Below are positions 45,483 to 53,998 of a DNA stretch of 64,000 bases, piece after piece. A program made the position numbers and the translations under genes. Within the stretch, counting starts at the first letter, position 1. Every line of letters starts with the position of its first letter. Source of the DNA: Oscillospiraceae bacterium (GTDB lineage: Bacteria > Bacillota > Clostridia > Oscillospirales > Oscillospiraceae); the NCBI GenBank assembly GCA_017416685.1, contig JAFQBN010000002.1:62001-126000 (forward strand). Direction: 5' to 3'. The notes beneath the pieces are model-generated. The model searched no databases, was not told the DNA's origin, and saw only the letters and a list, made by a program, of their open reading frames with translations.

Positions 45483-45554
45483 ATGAATGTTGTGGTTGTA
45501 AAAGCGCCGAAATTCCTGCGCAGACTGCTTGGGAAACTATTTGGCCTGCGCTGA
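45483..45554 (+). CDS. spoVM: SpoVM, amphipathic stage V sporulation micro-protein
   Basis: A 23-residue protein, MNVVVVKAPKFLRRLLGKLF and then GLR. Compared with the 26-residue B. subtilis SpoVM it keeps Lys7, Pro9, Lys10, Phe11, Leu12 and Gly21; Pro9 is the residue known to matter for recognising membrane curvature. AGGAGG (45469-45474) is 8 nt upstream, so it is translated in its own right. In the model, SpoVM inserts as an amphipathic helix in the forespore outer membrane and anchors SpoIVA. Its place after rsgA corresponds to B. subtilis (prkC-rsgA-rpe-thiN-spoVM). It is far below usual gene-calling limits. Confidence 0.88.
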   Translation: MNVVVVKAPKFLRRLLGKLFGLR

Positions 45555-45582
45555 CATAGCCGGTCCTTCCGCTGCATATAGT
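45554..45582 (+). promoter_or_regulatory. Candidate sigma-E promoter of sipL
   Basis: ACATAGC (45554-45560), exactly 14-bp spacer, CATATAGT (45575-45582). The -10 matches CATA-A-T; the -35 is only partial (core CATA). The start is 40 nt downstream. Confidence 0.45.
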
Positions 45583-45622
45583 TGGGCAAGACCCAATGTG
45601 AATTGCAAGGAGAGGATACACT

Positions 45623-47134
45623 ATGGAACTGGAACTGAACTGGGAGCGCATGAATTACCATGAACTGCTGCTGGATACCCAAGTCTGCCGGGAGGAGACA
45701 CAGGAAACCATCGTCCCCGACTCTTACCCCGATATTCTGCGTATTGTGGAGGCGGGCGGACAGCTCTGTTTGACCGAAAAAGAACTGAAGGACGGGGGAG
45801 TAACGGTCGGCGGAACGGTCGACGGCTGGCTGCTCTACGAACCCGAAAGCGGGGAGGGACTGTGCAAAATCGATTACCGGATTCCTTTTACTGTGAATCT
45901 GGAAGCACCGGGAGTTACTGCGCAGGGGCGCTGTGTCGTGCGGCCGATATTGGGTAGGATCGATGCACGTACATTAAACCCGAGAAAGGTGCTTGTCCGG
46001 GCAGACATCTGCGCAGACGTCTGCGTGTACGAGCACCGGGAGCTTCCTGTATGCTGTGGGATGGAGTGCAGTGCCGAAATGGGAGTGCAGCAGCTGACCG
46101 GCGAGCGGCGCGCCTATCTGACCACTGCGGTATGTGAAAAACCTTTCTCGGTCTATGAAGAGGTACACGCGCCGGCCGGACTGGATGCCGAAGGAGAGCT
46201 TGTTTGCATGAGTGCGCAGGCGTGGTGTACGGAGGCCAGACTGATCGGCAGCAAGCTGGTGATCAAGGGTGAAGCAGGCGTTCGTGTGCGATACCTTGCA
46301 GGCGGACAGATGAATTCTACCTGTATTCCGGTCAATTTCTCGCAGATCTTGGAGGTTGAAGGCGCTGGAGAGCAGGCAGACTGCAGCGTCAGCCTGTACG
46401 TGACAAACGTGGAATGCACACGGGCTGGGGAGGATGGCCGCCAGCTGAACATTGCGCTGGAGCTGATGGGGCAGGCAGTGGTTGCGGACAGCTACCCGCT
46501 GGTGGCCCTGCAGGATGCTTACAGCACCTGCGGAGAGCTTACCGTTGAAATGCAGAATTTCTTTGTCACCGATTTGTTGGAGCGATATGTCCGGCCGCAG
46601 AGTATGCGGGAATTGCTGGAAACGCAGGTGCAGGCCAAGAGCGTGGTGGATGCTTCCGTGCGGGTGTGCCGGGTGAGCGTTTCCGGCGCGAATATGGAAA
46701 CACAGCTGCAGGCTGACGTGATGTACCTGGATGAACGGGATCAGCTTCATACCACCGGTCGGACGATCCTTATTTCGGGTCAGCTGGACGTTCCGGAGGG
46801 AGTGCAGTGCCGGATGTCCTGCACTTGCCCCGGTGAGGCGTTTGCAGCTGTTACTGCCGGTGGTCTGGAGGTGCGGTTCAATCTTGAGATGCGCGGGTGT
46901 ATGACCAGGCAGGAACCGGTTGTCAGTGTGAAGAATGCTCGCTGGACAGAACGAAGCCGGGACGCGCAGGAAAGCCGCCCCTCTGTGGTCATGCGGGCGG
47001 CCATGCCGGGTGAAAGTCTTTGGGATATTGCAAAGGCATACGGTACGACCATTCGGCGCATCGGTCAGGCAAATGGACTTGAGCAGGATGAAGCGCCGGT
47101 TGGCAGACTGCTGCTGATCCCTGCAGGTCGATAA
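45623..47134 (+). CDS. sipL: SipL-like DUF3794 (SPOCS) and LysM spore coat protein
   Basis: A 503-residue protein with repeated DUF3794/SPOCS modules (about 15-140, 165-290 and 310-440) and a C-terminal LysM domain (about 458-502, GESLWDIAKAYGTTIRRIGQ). This architecture is that of SipL, which in C. difficile binds SpoIVA through its LysM region and is needed for coat localisation. The gene is directly upstream of spoIVA and downstream of spoVM. AAGGAGAGG precedes ATG 45623. A general germination or coat DUF3794 protein would be the alternative; the context favours SipL. Confidence 0.88.
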   Translation: MELELNWERMNYHELLLDTQVCREETQETIVPDSYPDILRIVEAGGQLCLTEKELKDGGVTVGGTVDGWLLYEPESGEGLCKIDYRIPFTVNLEAPGVTAQGRCVVRPILGRIDARTLNPRKVLVRADICADVCVYEHRELPVCCGMECSAEMGVQQLTGERRAYLTTAVCEKPFSVYEEVHAPAGLDAEGELVCMSAQAWCTEARLIGSKLVIKGEAGVRVRYLAGGQMNSTCIPVNFSQILEVEGAGEQADCSVSLYVTNVECTRAGEDGRQLNIALELMGQAVVADSYPLVALQDAYSTCGELTVEMQNFFVTDLLERYVRPQSMRELLETQVQAKSVVDASVRVCRVSVSGANMETQLQADVMYLDERDQLHTTGRTILISGQLDVPEGVQCRMSCTCPGEAFAAVTAGGLEVRFNLEMRGCMTRQEPVVSVKNARWTERSRDAQESRPSVVMRAAMPGESLWDIAKAYGTTIRRIGQANGLEQDEAPVGRLLLIPAGR

Positions 47135-47139
47135 AGAGC

Positions 47140-47166
47140 AAAGGACCGCCTTTAGGCGGTCCTTTG
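47140..47166 (+). terminator. Terminator between sipL and spoIVA
   Basis: An 11-bp stem, AAAGGACCGCC (47140-47150) with GGCGGTCCTTT (47155-47165), with a four-base loop. Confidence 0.75.
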
Positions 47167-47195
47167 TCATATTCAACAGCTTATCCCCATAGAAT
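47167..47195 (+). promoter_or_regulatory. Sigma-E promoter of spoIVA
   Basis: TCATATT (47167-47173), 14-bp spacer, CATAGAAT (47188-47195). This is an almost perfect match to the sigma-E consensus (K-M-ATATT, 14 bp, CATACA-T). The start codon GTG 47237 is about 35 nt after the expected transcription start. Confidence 0.85.
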
Positions 47196-47236
47196 GTACA
47201 AGAAACAGCGGCTCGCGGGCCGAAGGAGGAATTCAA

Positions 47237-48715
47237 GTGGAAGATCGCAAAATCTACGAGGATATCGCGCTTCGGACCGAGGGCGATATCTACATTGGCG
47301 TAGTTGGTCCGGTGCGGACGGGCAAATCTACCTTTATCAAGCGGTTTATGGAGACGTTGGTCATACCGAACATCGACAACGTGTACCGCCGTGAGCGGGC
47401 GCGGGACGAACTGCCTCAGAGCGGCTCCGGGCGCACTATCATGACGGCGGAACCGAAGTTTGTGCCGGAGGAAGCGGTGGAGATCACCATGGATGGCGGC
47501 GCTGCGTTTCAGGTGCGCATGATCGACTGCGTCGGTTACATGGTGGACGGTGCGGCAGGACAATTGGAAGGGGAAGCTCCCCGCATGGTTACCACACCGT
47601 GGTATGACCATGAAATTCCCATGACCGAGGCTGCAGAGCTTGGGACACGAAAGGTCATTGCGGAACACTCTACCATCGGCATTGTCATTACAACCGACGG
47701 CACGATCACGGATATCCCGAGAGAGGATTATGTGGAAGCGGAAGAACGGGTCATCGGAGAGCTGAAGGAGCTGGGAAAACCGTTTGTGGTGCTGTTGAAC
47801 TCCGCGCAGCCGTATTCCGCACAGGCCAAAGAGCTTTGCGCCGAGATCGCGGAGCGTTACGACGTGACCTGTAAGGCGGTAAATTGCCTGGAACTGGACC
47901 GGGATATGATCTCGGAACTGATCGCAAACGTATTGTATGAGTTTCCGATCAAGGAGCTGGAGCTGTTCCTGCCCGCATGGGTGGATGCCTTGGAGGCGGA
48001 ACATCCCATCAAAAATGAGCTGTACAGCGCCATCCGGGACAGCGCGAAGGGAATGTGCCGCATTCGGGACGTACAGTCTGTTACAAAGCGGATCTGCGCC
48101 TGTGAACAGGTGAGCGAAGCGCGTGTCGGTTCGGTGGAACTGGGTACCGGAGTGGCGGCGATCACGTTGGATCTGCCGCGCAGTCTGTTCTATCAGACGC
48201 TGTCCCGGCAGTCCGGATTTGACATTCGGGATGACGGCGATTTGCTCAACCAGCTGACCAGTCTTGCAAAAATCAAGGCTGAGTACGACCATGTAGCGGC
48301 AGCACTGCGCGAAGTGGAAGAGACGGGGTATGGAATCGTGGTACCCCAGCCCGAGGCCATGGTACTGGAAGAACCGGAGATCGTTCGGCAGGGCGGGCGG
48401 TACGGCGTGCGCCTGCGGGCCAGCGCGCCGTCCATTCACATGATCCGTGCGGATATTCAGACGGAAGTCGCGCCCATCGTCGGAACGGAGAAACAGAGCG
48501 AGGAGATGATCCATTACCTTTTGCAGGAATTCGAGGGAGATACGGGCAAAATCTGGCAATCTAATATTTTTGGAAAGTCCTTCTATGAACTGGTAGGGGA
48601 GGACCTGAACACCAAGCTGAAGCGGATGCCGGAGGATGCCCGCAACAAGCTGCGGGAGACGCTTCAGCGTATCATTAACGAGGGTTCCGGTGGATTGATC
48701 TGCATTATCCTGTAA
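47237..48715 (+). CDS. spoIVA: Stage IV sporulation protein A (coat ATPase)
   Basis: A 492-residue spore-coat morphogenetic ATPase that polymerises on the forespore surface. The Walker A motif is GPVRTGKST (24-32, Lys30). A TRAFAC-like P-loop domain fills about 1-230, a long helical middle domain follows and the C-terminal domain ends GGLICIIL, the segment that in B. subtilis contacts SpoVM. GTG 47237 is preceded by AAGGAGGAATTC. The gene has its own sigma-E promoter and terminator. Confidence 0.97.
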   Translation: MEDRKIYEDIALRTEGDIYIGVVGPVRTGKSTFIKRFMETLVIPNIDNVYRRERARDELPQSGSGRTIMTAEPKFVPEEAVEITMDGGAAFQVRMIDCVGYMVDGAAGQLEGEAPRMVTTPWYDHEIPMTEAAELGTRKVIAEHSTIGIVITTDGTITDIPREDYVEAEERVIGELKELGKPFVVLLNSAQPYSAQAKELCAEIAERYDVTCKAVNCLELDRDMISELIANVLYEFPIKELELFLPAWVDALEAEHPIKNELYSAIRDSAKGMCRIRDVQSVTKRICACEQVSEARVGSVELGTGVAAITLDLPRSLFYQTLSRQSGFDIRDDGDLLNQLTSLAKIKAEYDHVAAALREVEETGYGIVVPQPEAMVLEEPEIVRQGGRYGVRLRASAPSIHMIRADIQTEVAPIVGTEKQSEEMIHYLLQEFEGDTGKIWQSNIFGKSFYELVGEDLNTKLKRMPEDARNKLRETLQRIINEGSGGLICIIL

Positions 48716-48716
48716 G

Positions 48717-48748
48717 AAAACGAGCGCCGAAAATCGGCGCTCGTTTTT
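48717..48748 (+). terminator. Terminator of spoIVA
   Basis: A 14-bp stem, AAAACGAGCGCCGA (48717-48730) with its complement (48734-48747), with T at the end. Confidence 0.88.
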
Positions 48749-48770
48749 ATGCAATTTCCGTAAAAAACAC

Positions 48771-48799
48771 TTGCAAAAAACAGTTGCGTGCTTTAGAAT
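48771..48799 (+). promoter_or_regulatory. Sigma-A-type promoter of the aminotransferase
   Basis: TTGCAA (48771-48776), 17-bp spacer, TAGAAT (48794-48799). Confidence 0.75.
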
Positions 48800-48841
48800 A
48801 CAGGTAATGCCCAAAAACATTATTTGACGGAGGTCAAAACT

Positions 48842-50029
48842 ATGAAACCTATCTCCAGAATTGCAAAGGCAATCGCCCCTTCCGCCACTGTGGCCGTCGA
48901 TACCCTTGCCAAGCAGATGAAGGCGGACGGCATCGACGTGATCGGATTTGGCGCCGGTGAGCCTGATTTTGATACGCCGGAACTGGTCAAGCAGGCCGGT
49001 ATCCGTGCCATCAACGAGAACAAGACCCGTTATACTCCCGCTACCGGCATCGTGCCGCTGCGCAAGGCTGTGGCCGAGTGGCTGGAGAAAATGTACGGTG
49101 TGAGCTACAAGCCCACCCAGATCTGCGTTTCCAGCGGTGCCAAACACAATGTGTTCGTGGCGCTGCAGGCCCTGTGCAACCCCGGGGATGAGGTGATCCT
49201 GCCTGCTCCTTACTGGGTCACCTATGAAGAGGCCATCAAGATGGCCGGTGCTATTCCTGTCATCGTCAAAACGGACGAGACTACCCGCTTCAAGCTGACC
49301 CCCGCTATGCTGGAGGCGGCCATTACCCCCAATACCAAGTGCCTGATCCTGACCAACCCCTCCAATCCTACCGGCATGCTCTACTCCCGCCAGGAGCTGG
49401 AGGAGATCGCCAAGCTGATCATCAAGTACGACCTGTATGTCATCAGCGACGAGATTTACGATCAGCTGGTCTATCACGGCACCTTTACCTGCTTTGCAAG
49501 CCTGAGCGATGAGATCAAGGAGCGTACCGTTATGATCAACGGCGCGTCCAAGTCCTTTGCCATGACCGGCTGGCGTATGGGCTTTGCCGCCGCCAACGAG
49601 GAGATCTCCAAGGCTATGAGCAGCTATCTCAGCCACTCCACCGGCGGCACCAGCACCATCACCCAGTACGCCGCCCTGGCCGCCTACGAGTGTCAGGAGG
49701 ATCTGGTAGGGAAGATGGTCCTGGCCTACACCCGCCGCATGAAGTACTTTATGGAGCGAATTGCCAAGATGCCCGGTGTCACCGCACTGGAGCCGGACGG
49801 CGCATTCTACGTCTTTATGAACGTAAAAGAGCAGATCGGCCGCACTATCCAGGGCGTGAAGATCAATTCCAGTGCCGACTTTGCTCAGGCACTGCTGGAA
49901 AAGGGACTTGTGGCCGTCGTTCCCGGTGAGGCCTTCGGCGCCCCCGGTTACGTCCGCTGGTCCTACGCCACCTCTATGGAGAACATCCGGGAGGGTCTGG
50001 ACCGTCTGGAAAAGTTCCTGGCCGAGTAA
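48842..50029 (+). CDS. Pyridoxal phosphate aminotransferase (aspartate aminotransferase-type)
   Basis: A 395-residue fold-type I aminotransferase of class I-b. The PLP lysine is Lys237 in NGASKSFAMTGWRMGF, the aspartate that holds the pyridine nitrogen is in ISDEIYDQL, and Asn172 is in LTNPSNPTG. These match aspartate aminotransferases of the Bacillus/Thermus type, which swap aspartate and 2-oxoglutarate. A close relative acting on other amino acids is possible. ATG 48842 follows CGGAGGTC. It is monocistronic, between its own promoter and terminator. Confidence 0.9.
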   Translation: MKPISRIAKAIAPSATVAVDTLAKQMKADGIDVIGFGAGEPDFDTPELVKQAGIRAINENKTRYTPATGIVPLRKAVAEWLEKMYGVSYKPTQICVSSGAKHNVFVALQALCNPGDEVILPAPYWVTYEEAIKMAGAIPVIVKTDETTRFKLTPAMLEAAITPNTKCLILTNPSNPTGMLYSRQELEEIAKLIIKYDLYVISDEIYDQLVYHGTFTCFASLSDEIKERTVMINGASKSFAMTGWRMGFAAANEEISKAMSSYLSHSTGGTSTITQYAALAAYECQEDLVGKMVLAYTRRMKYFMERIAKMPGVTALEPDGAFYVFMNVKEQIGRTIQGVKINSSADFAQALLEKGLVAVVPGEAFGAPGYVRWSYATSMENIREGLDRLEKFLAE

Positions 50030-50034
50030 TTTGC

Positions 50035-50071
50035 AAGAGCCGCTGTGCAACGGTACGGCGGCTCTTTTTTT
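50035..50071 (+). terminator. Terminator of the aminotransferase gene
   Basis: A 9-bp stem, AAGAGCCGC (50035-50043) with GCGGCTCTT (50058-50066), followed by T. Confidence 0.8.
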
Positions 50072-50154
50072 CGCAAAAAGGAACAGGGGAGAGCCAGGAG
50101 TGAATATGCCCAAAATTTTTGTGGAAAAATGTGTGTAAATCATAACTCGACCTA

Positions 50155-50183
50155 TTGAATTTTAGAAAAGACAATGGTACAAT
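50155..50183 (+). promoter_or_regulatory. Sigma-A-type promoter of fba
   Basis: TTGAAT (50155-50160), 17-bp spacer, TACAAT (50178-50183); the start codon is 34 nt downstream. Confidence 0.8.
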
Positions 50184-50216
50184 AAATTGCAAATTTTAAT
50201 AGAGGAGTTGTTTTTT

Positions 50217-51185
50217 ATGCCACTCGTCACTACAACCGAAATGTTCAAGAAGGCCTACAACGGCGGCTACGCTGTCGGCGCCTTCAACGTCAACAACATG
50301 GAGATCGTTCAGGGTATCACCGAGGCCGCCCGTGAGGTTAAGGCCCCTCTGATCCTGCAGGTTTCCAAGGGTGCCCGCAACTATGCCAACCCCACCTACC
50401 TGACCAAGCTGGTTGAGGCTGCCGTTATCGAGTGCCCCGAGATCCCCATTGCCCTGCATCTGGACCACGGCGACAGCTTCGAGACCTGCAAGTCCTGCAT
50501 CGACGGCGGCTTCACCTCCGTCATGATCGACGCCAGCTCCAAGCCCTTTGCCGAGAACATCGAGATCACCAAGAAGGTCGTTGAGTACGCTCACGATCAC
50601 GGCGTGGTCGTCGAGGCCGAGCTGGGCTCTCTGGCCGGCGTGGAGGATGAGGTCAACGTCTCTGCCGAGGATTCTTCCTACACCCGTCCCGAAGAGGTCG
50701 AGGAGTTCGTGTCCAAGACCGGCTGTGACTCTCTGGCCATCGCCATCGGTACCAGCCACGGCGCCTATAAGTTCAAGCCCGAGCAGTGCACCCGCAATGC
50801 CGAGGGTATCCTGGTTCCTCCCCCCCTGCGTTTCGACATCCTGGAGGAGGTCTCCAAGCGTCTGCCCGGCTTCCCCATCGTTCTGCACGGTTCTTCCTCC
50901 GTGCCTCAGGAGTACGTCGCCATGATCAACCAGAACGGCGGCAACATGCCTGACGCCGTGGGCGTGCCTGCCGAGCAGCTGCGCAAGGCCGCTTCTCTGG
51001 CCGTGTGCAAGATCAACATCGACTCCGACCTGCGTCTGGCTCTGACCGGCACCGTTCGTAAGTTCTTTGCCGATCACCCCGAGAAGTTCGATCCCCGCGA
51101 GTACCTGAAGCCCGCCCGTGCCAACATCAAGGAGCTGGTCAAGGACAAGCTGATCAACGTTCTGGGTTGCGACGGCAAGGCCTGA
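50217..51185 (+). CDS. fba: Class II fructose-bisphosphate aldolase
   Basis: A 322-residue zinc aldolase that splits fructose 1,6-bisphosphate in glycolysis and gluconeogenesis. The catalytic Asp83 and zinc ligand His84 are in LHLDHGDS, with further ligands in the EAELGSLAG, GTSHGAYK and LHGSSSV motifs. The strongly biased codon choice shows high expression. A related sugar-bisphosphate aldolase (tagatose) cannot be fully excluded. ATG 50217 follows GAGGAG. It is a single-gene transcript. Confidence 0.93.
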   Translation: MPLVTTTEMFKKAYNGGYAVGAFNVNNMEIVQGITEAAREVKAPLILQVSKGARNYANPTYLTKLVEAAVIECPEIPIALHLDHGDSFETCKSCIDGGFTSVMIDASSKPFAENIEITKKVVEYAHDHGVVVEAELGSLAGVEDEVNVSAEDSSYTRPEEVEEFVSKTGCDSLAIAIGTSHGAYKFKPEQCTRNAEGILVPPPLRFDILEEVSKRLPGFPIVLHGSSSVPQEYVAMINQNGGNMPDAVGVPAEQLRKAASLAVCKINIDSDLRLALTGTVRKFFADHPEKFDPREYLKPARANIKELVKDKLINVLGCDGKA

Positions 51186-51208
51186 GCTGCAGATTAAGCC
51201 TCTTACAC

Positions 51209-51238
51209 AGACCCGGCTGACATACGTTAGCCGGGTCT
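51209..51238 (+). terminator. Terminator of fba
   Basis: A 10-bp stem, AGACCCGGCT (51209-51218) with AGCCGGGTCT (51229-51238), with a weak T tract. Confidence 0.65.
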
Positions 51239-51267
51239 TGTACTGAACACAGAAAGGAACGATCACT

Positions 51268-52527
51268 ATGGATGTCAAACGCCTGAATCAGCTTGTCGAT
51301 GAGCACAAGGACGAGCTGTTTGCCCAGCTGTGCGACCTGATCAAAATCAATTCCGAGAACTTCGGTACCCATGGAAATGAGAAGGAGTGTGCGCGCTATA
51401 TCCATGAGCTGTGCCGGGAGCTGGGCCTGGAGAGCGATTTTTACAGCCCCATGGAACTGGACGGCTTTGCCGAGCATCCCGACTATTTCCCCGGCCATGG
51501 CGTGGAGGATCGCTACAACACCGTTGCCGTTTGGAAGGGCAAGCAGGACGTGAACGAGCTGATGCTGATGGGTCACACCGACACCGTGGTTATCGGTGAC
51601 CTCGCCAACTGGAGCGTTGACCCCTTGGGCGGTACCATTAAGGACGGCAAGATCTACGGCCGCGGTGCCTGCGACGACAAGTATGCCCTGGCCACCGTGC
51701 TGTTCCTCATTAAGTTGCTGAAGAAGGAGGGCTTTGAGCCCAAGGCCAACCTGGTCTTTGCCGCCTTCTGCGATGAGGAGCTGGGCGGCTCTCACGGCGC
51801 CATGGCTGCTGTAGTGAAGTATCCCTCCAACCGCATTGTATGCATGGACGGTCGGGAAAATCAAGTTTGGAACGTGGCTTCCGGCGGACAGGTGGTCAAC
51901 TACAACTTCCACGTGACCCATGCTGTGGACAGCGCCATCCGCACTGCCGAGGCTCTGCCTATCGTCATCGAGGAACTGAAAAAGTTTGGTGAGCGCCGGT
52001 ATGCGGAACTGGAGGCAAATCGTTTCTACGCCGGCACCAACATTCCCGGCACCTCTCTGCGCTTTATGGAGGTCCGTGCCGGCGACAACGGCGCGGATAT
52101 GGGCGTTGGCAAGGTACAGGTCACCTTCTATACCGACAAGAGCAGGGAAGAAATTTGGGCTGAGCTGCACGAGATGGAGAAGGTTCTGGCCGAGAGGCTT
52201 GCGCCTATGGAAATCAAGGGCGACGGGTTTACGCCCTTTACCCGATTCTTCCACTATGGCTTCTGTGAGCCGGACAGCAAGGAAATCACCGAGCTGCTGG
52301 AAGCGTCTCAGGAGGCCACAGGCAAGCAGCCGCTGGTCTGCGGTTCCTGCCTGTCCGATCTGTCCATCGTGTTCAAGCATGGCGGCCCCAATTCCTTTGC
52401 GTTTGGCGCGGGCCGCGGCTTTGACAAGACCGGCGGCGCCCATCAGCCTGATGAGTTCATCGTCTGTGATGATCTTGTGGACTATACCAAGGCCATTGGT
52501 GCCTATATTCTGAAGGTGCTTGGCTAA
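51268..52527 (+). CDS. M20 family dipeptidase
   Basis: A 419-residue zinc peptidase of the ArgE/DapE/PepV group. The metal motifs are GHTDTV (His103, Asp105), GRGACDDK (Asp136), the catalytic CDEELGG (Glu170, Glu171) and the late HQPDEF. It probably trims dipeptides in the cytosol. AGAAAGGAAC precedes ATG 51268. The next gene is a Na+/H+ antiporter-type permease 67 nt on, so the pair may be part of amino-acid or peptide use. Confidence 0.88.
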   Translation: MDVKRLNQLVDEHKDELFAQLCDLIKINSENFGTHGNEKECARYIHELCRELGLESDFYSPMELDGFAEHPDYFPGHGVEDRYNTVAVWKGKQDVNELMLMGHTDTVVIGDLANWSVDPLGGTIKDGKIYGRGACDDKYALATVLFLIKLLKKEGFEPKANLVFAAFCDEELGGSHGAMAAVVKYPSNRIVCMDGRENQVWNVASGGQVVNYNFHVTHAVDSAIRTAEALPIVIEELKKFGERRYAELEANRFYAGTNIPGTSLRFMEVRAGDNGADMGVGKVQVTFYTDKSREEIWAELHEMEKVLAERLAPMEIKGDGFTPFTRFFHYGFCEPDSKEITELLEASQEATGKQPLVCGSCLSDLSIVFKHGGPNSFAFGAGRGFDKTGGAHQPDEFIVCDDLVDYTKAIGAYILKVLG

Positions 52528-52594
52528 ACAGATGATCTCCGGTAAGCGCCCCGGACAGGGGCGCTTACTTTTTGGGCGGAAGAGGTGAAACCCT

Positions 52595-53905
52595 ATGAAC
52601 CAAAACAAAAAACTCAGTGCGCTGCTGCCGGTAGGTGTATTTCTTGCGCTGTATCTTGGCTTTGGTATTCTGTTTGAATACGTTCTGCATACACCCGGCG
52701 GATTTTATGATGTTCAGGCTGTGGTGGTATTCCTGATCGCACTTCTGGTTGCGGTGATTCAGGATCGTGCGCACAGCTTTGAAGAGAAAATAAGTATCAT
52801 GGCCCGGGGCGTTTCGGACAGCAACATTATCCTGATGTGTCTGGTATTTCTTGCTGCCGGCGCGTTCTCCGGTGCGGTAGAGGCTGCCGGCGGGGCGGAG
52901 AGTACGGTTGCGCTGTTCCTGACCATCTTGCCGGACAAAATTGCGGTGGGCGGACTGTTCCTGATCGCCTGTTTTATCTCGTTGTCCATGGGTTCTTCCT
53001 GTGCTACCATTGCTGCGCTTGCTTCCTTTGCGGTCGCAGTCAGCGAGGCGACCGGCTTCTCAATGGCGTTGTGCCTGGCGGCGGTGGTGGGCGGCGCCAT
53101 GTTTGGCGACAACCTGTCTGTTATTTCCGACACCACCATTGCGGCAGTCAGAACGCAGGGGTGCGAAATGCGGGATAAGTTTCGCATGAACTTCTGGATC
53201 GTGCTGCCTGCCGCAGTGCTGACATTTGTGCTGCTGATCGTCATGACGCCGTCGGCGTCCACGCAACTGCAGATAGGGGAGTACAATCTTCTCAAAGTCC
53301 TGCCGTACCTGGTGGTGCTTGCTGGTGCGCTGATCGGCGTCAACGTGTTTGTCGTGCTGCTGGCCGGAACGGTGCTTTCTCTTGTGGTAGGAATTGCCAG
53401 CGGAGCATTTGCGTGGACGGAGAGTTTTAATATCGCATTTTCCGGTATCAGCGCTATGTACGACATTACGGTGATTTCCATCGTGGTGGCCTGCATCGGC
53501 GCGTTGGTCAGGGAGAACGGCGGCATTGATGCGCTGATCGGCTTTATTCGCCGGCGTATGCGGTCTGAGCGCAGCGCACAGCTGGGCATCGGCGCTTTGG
53601 TAATGGGTGTGGATGTGGCCACAGCAAACAATACGATTGCGATTGTGATGAGTGGTCCCATCGCCAAAGAAATCAGCGCTGAGTATGGGATCTCTCCCAA
53701 GCGGACCGCATCTCTGCTGGATATTTTTGCAGCGGCTATGCAGGGGATCCTGCCCTATGGAGCTCAGCTGCTGTATGCCGTCAGCGGTGCGGCTGCAGCC
53801 GGATATGCTATCAGCTCTTTGGACATTATCCCGTACCTGTATTATCCGATTTTTATGGCAATCAGCGCTGTTTTGTTTATTCTTGTTCAGAAAAAGGGAA
53901 AATAA
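52595..53905 (+). CDS. NhaC-type Na+/H+ antiporter family permease
   Basis: A 436-residue integral membrane protein with about eleven to twelve hydrophobic helices. The family signature FGDNLSVISDTTIAAVRTQGC and the polar SLSMGSSCATIAAL are as in NhaC proteins, which in many gut Firmicutes exchange sodium and protons or carry amino acids. The transported substrate is not shown by the sequence. AGAGGTG precedes ATG 52595. The downstream terminator isolates it from the amidase gene. Confidence 0.86.
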   Translation: MNQNKKLSALLPVGVFLALYLGFGILFEYVLHTPGGFYDVQAVVVFLIALLVAVIQDRAHSFEEKISIMARGVSDSNIILMCLVFLAAGAFSGAVEAAGGAESTVALFLTILPDKIAVGGLFLIACFISLSMGSSCATIAALASFAVAVSEATGFSMALCLAAVVGGAMFGDNLSVISDTTIAAVRTQGCEMRDKFRMNFWIVLPAAVLTFVLLIVMTPSASTQLQIGEYNLLKVLPYLVVLAGALIGVNVFVVLLAGTVLSLVVGIASGAFAWTESFNIAFSGISAMYDITVISIVVACIGALVRENGGIDALIGFIRRRMRSERSAQLGIGALVMGVDVATANNTIAIVMSGPIAKEISAEYGISPKRTASLLDIFAAAMQGILPYGAQLLYAVSGAAAAGYAISSLDIIPYLYYPIFMAISAVLFILVQKKGK

Positions 53906-53908
53906 AGC

Positions 53909-53946
53909 AAAACCCGGTATCCGCACGGTGCGGATACCGGGTTTTT
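53909..53946 (+). terminator. Terminator of the NhaC gene
   Basis: A 15-bp stem (53909-53923 with 53932-53946) ending in TTTTT. Confidence 0.9.
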
Positions 53947-53998
53947 GTGCCATGGGAAAGGGAAGGGCATAGAATAGGGAAGAGGGGAGGGGAACAGT

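Noticed and set aside
45974-50143. A 1389-codon open frame on the - strand
   Set aside because: It runs antisense to sipL, spoIVA and the aminotransferase gene, has no family motifs and reflects GC-rich codon bias in those genes.
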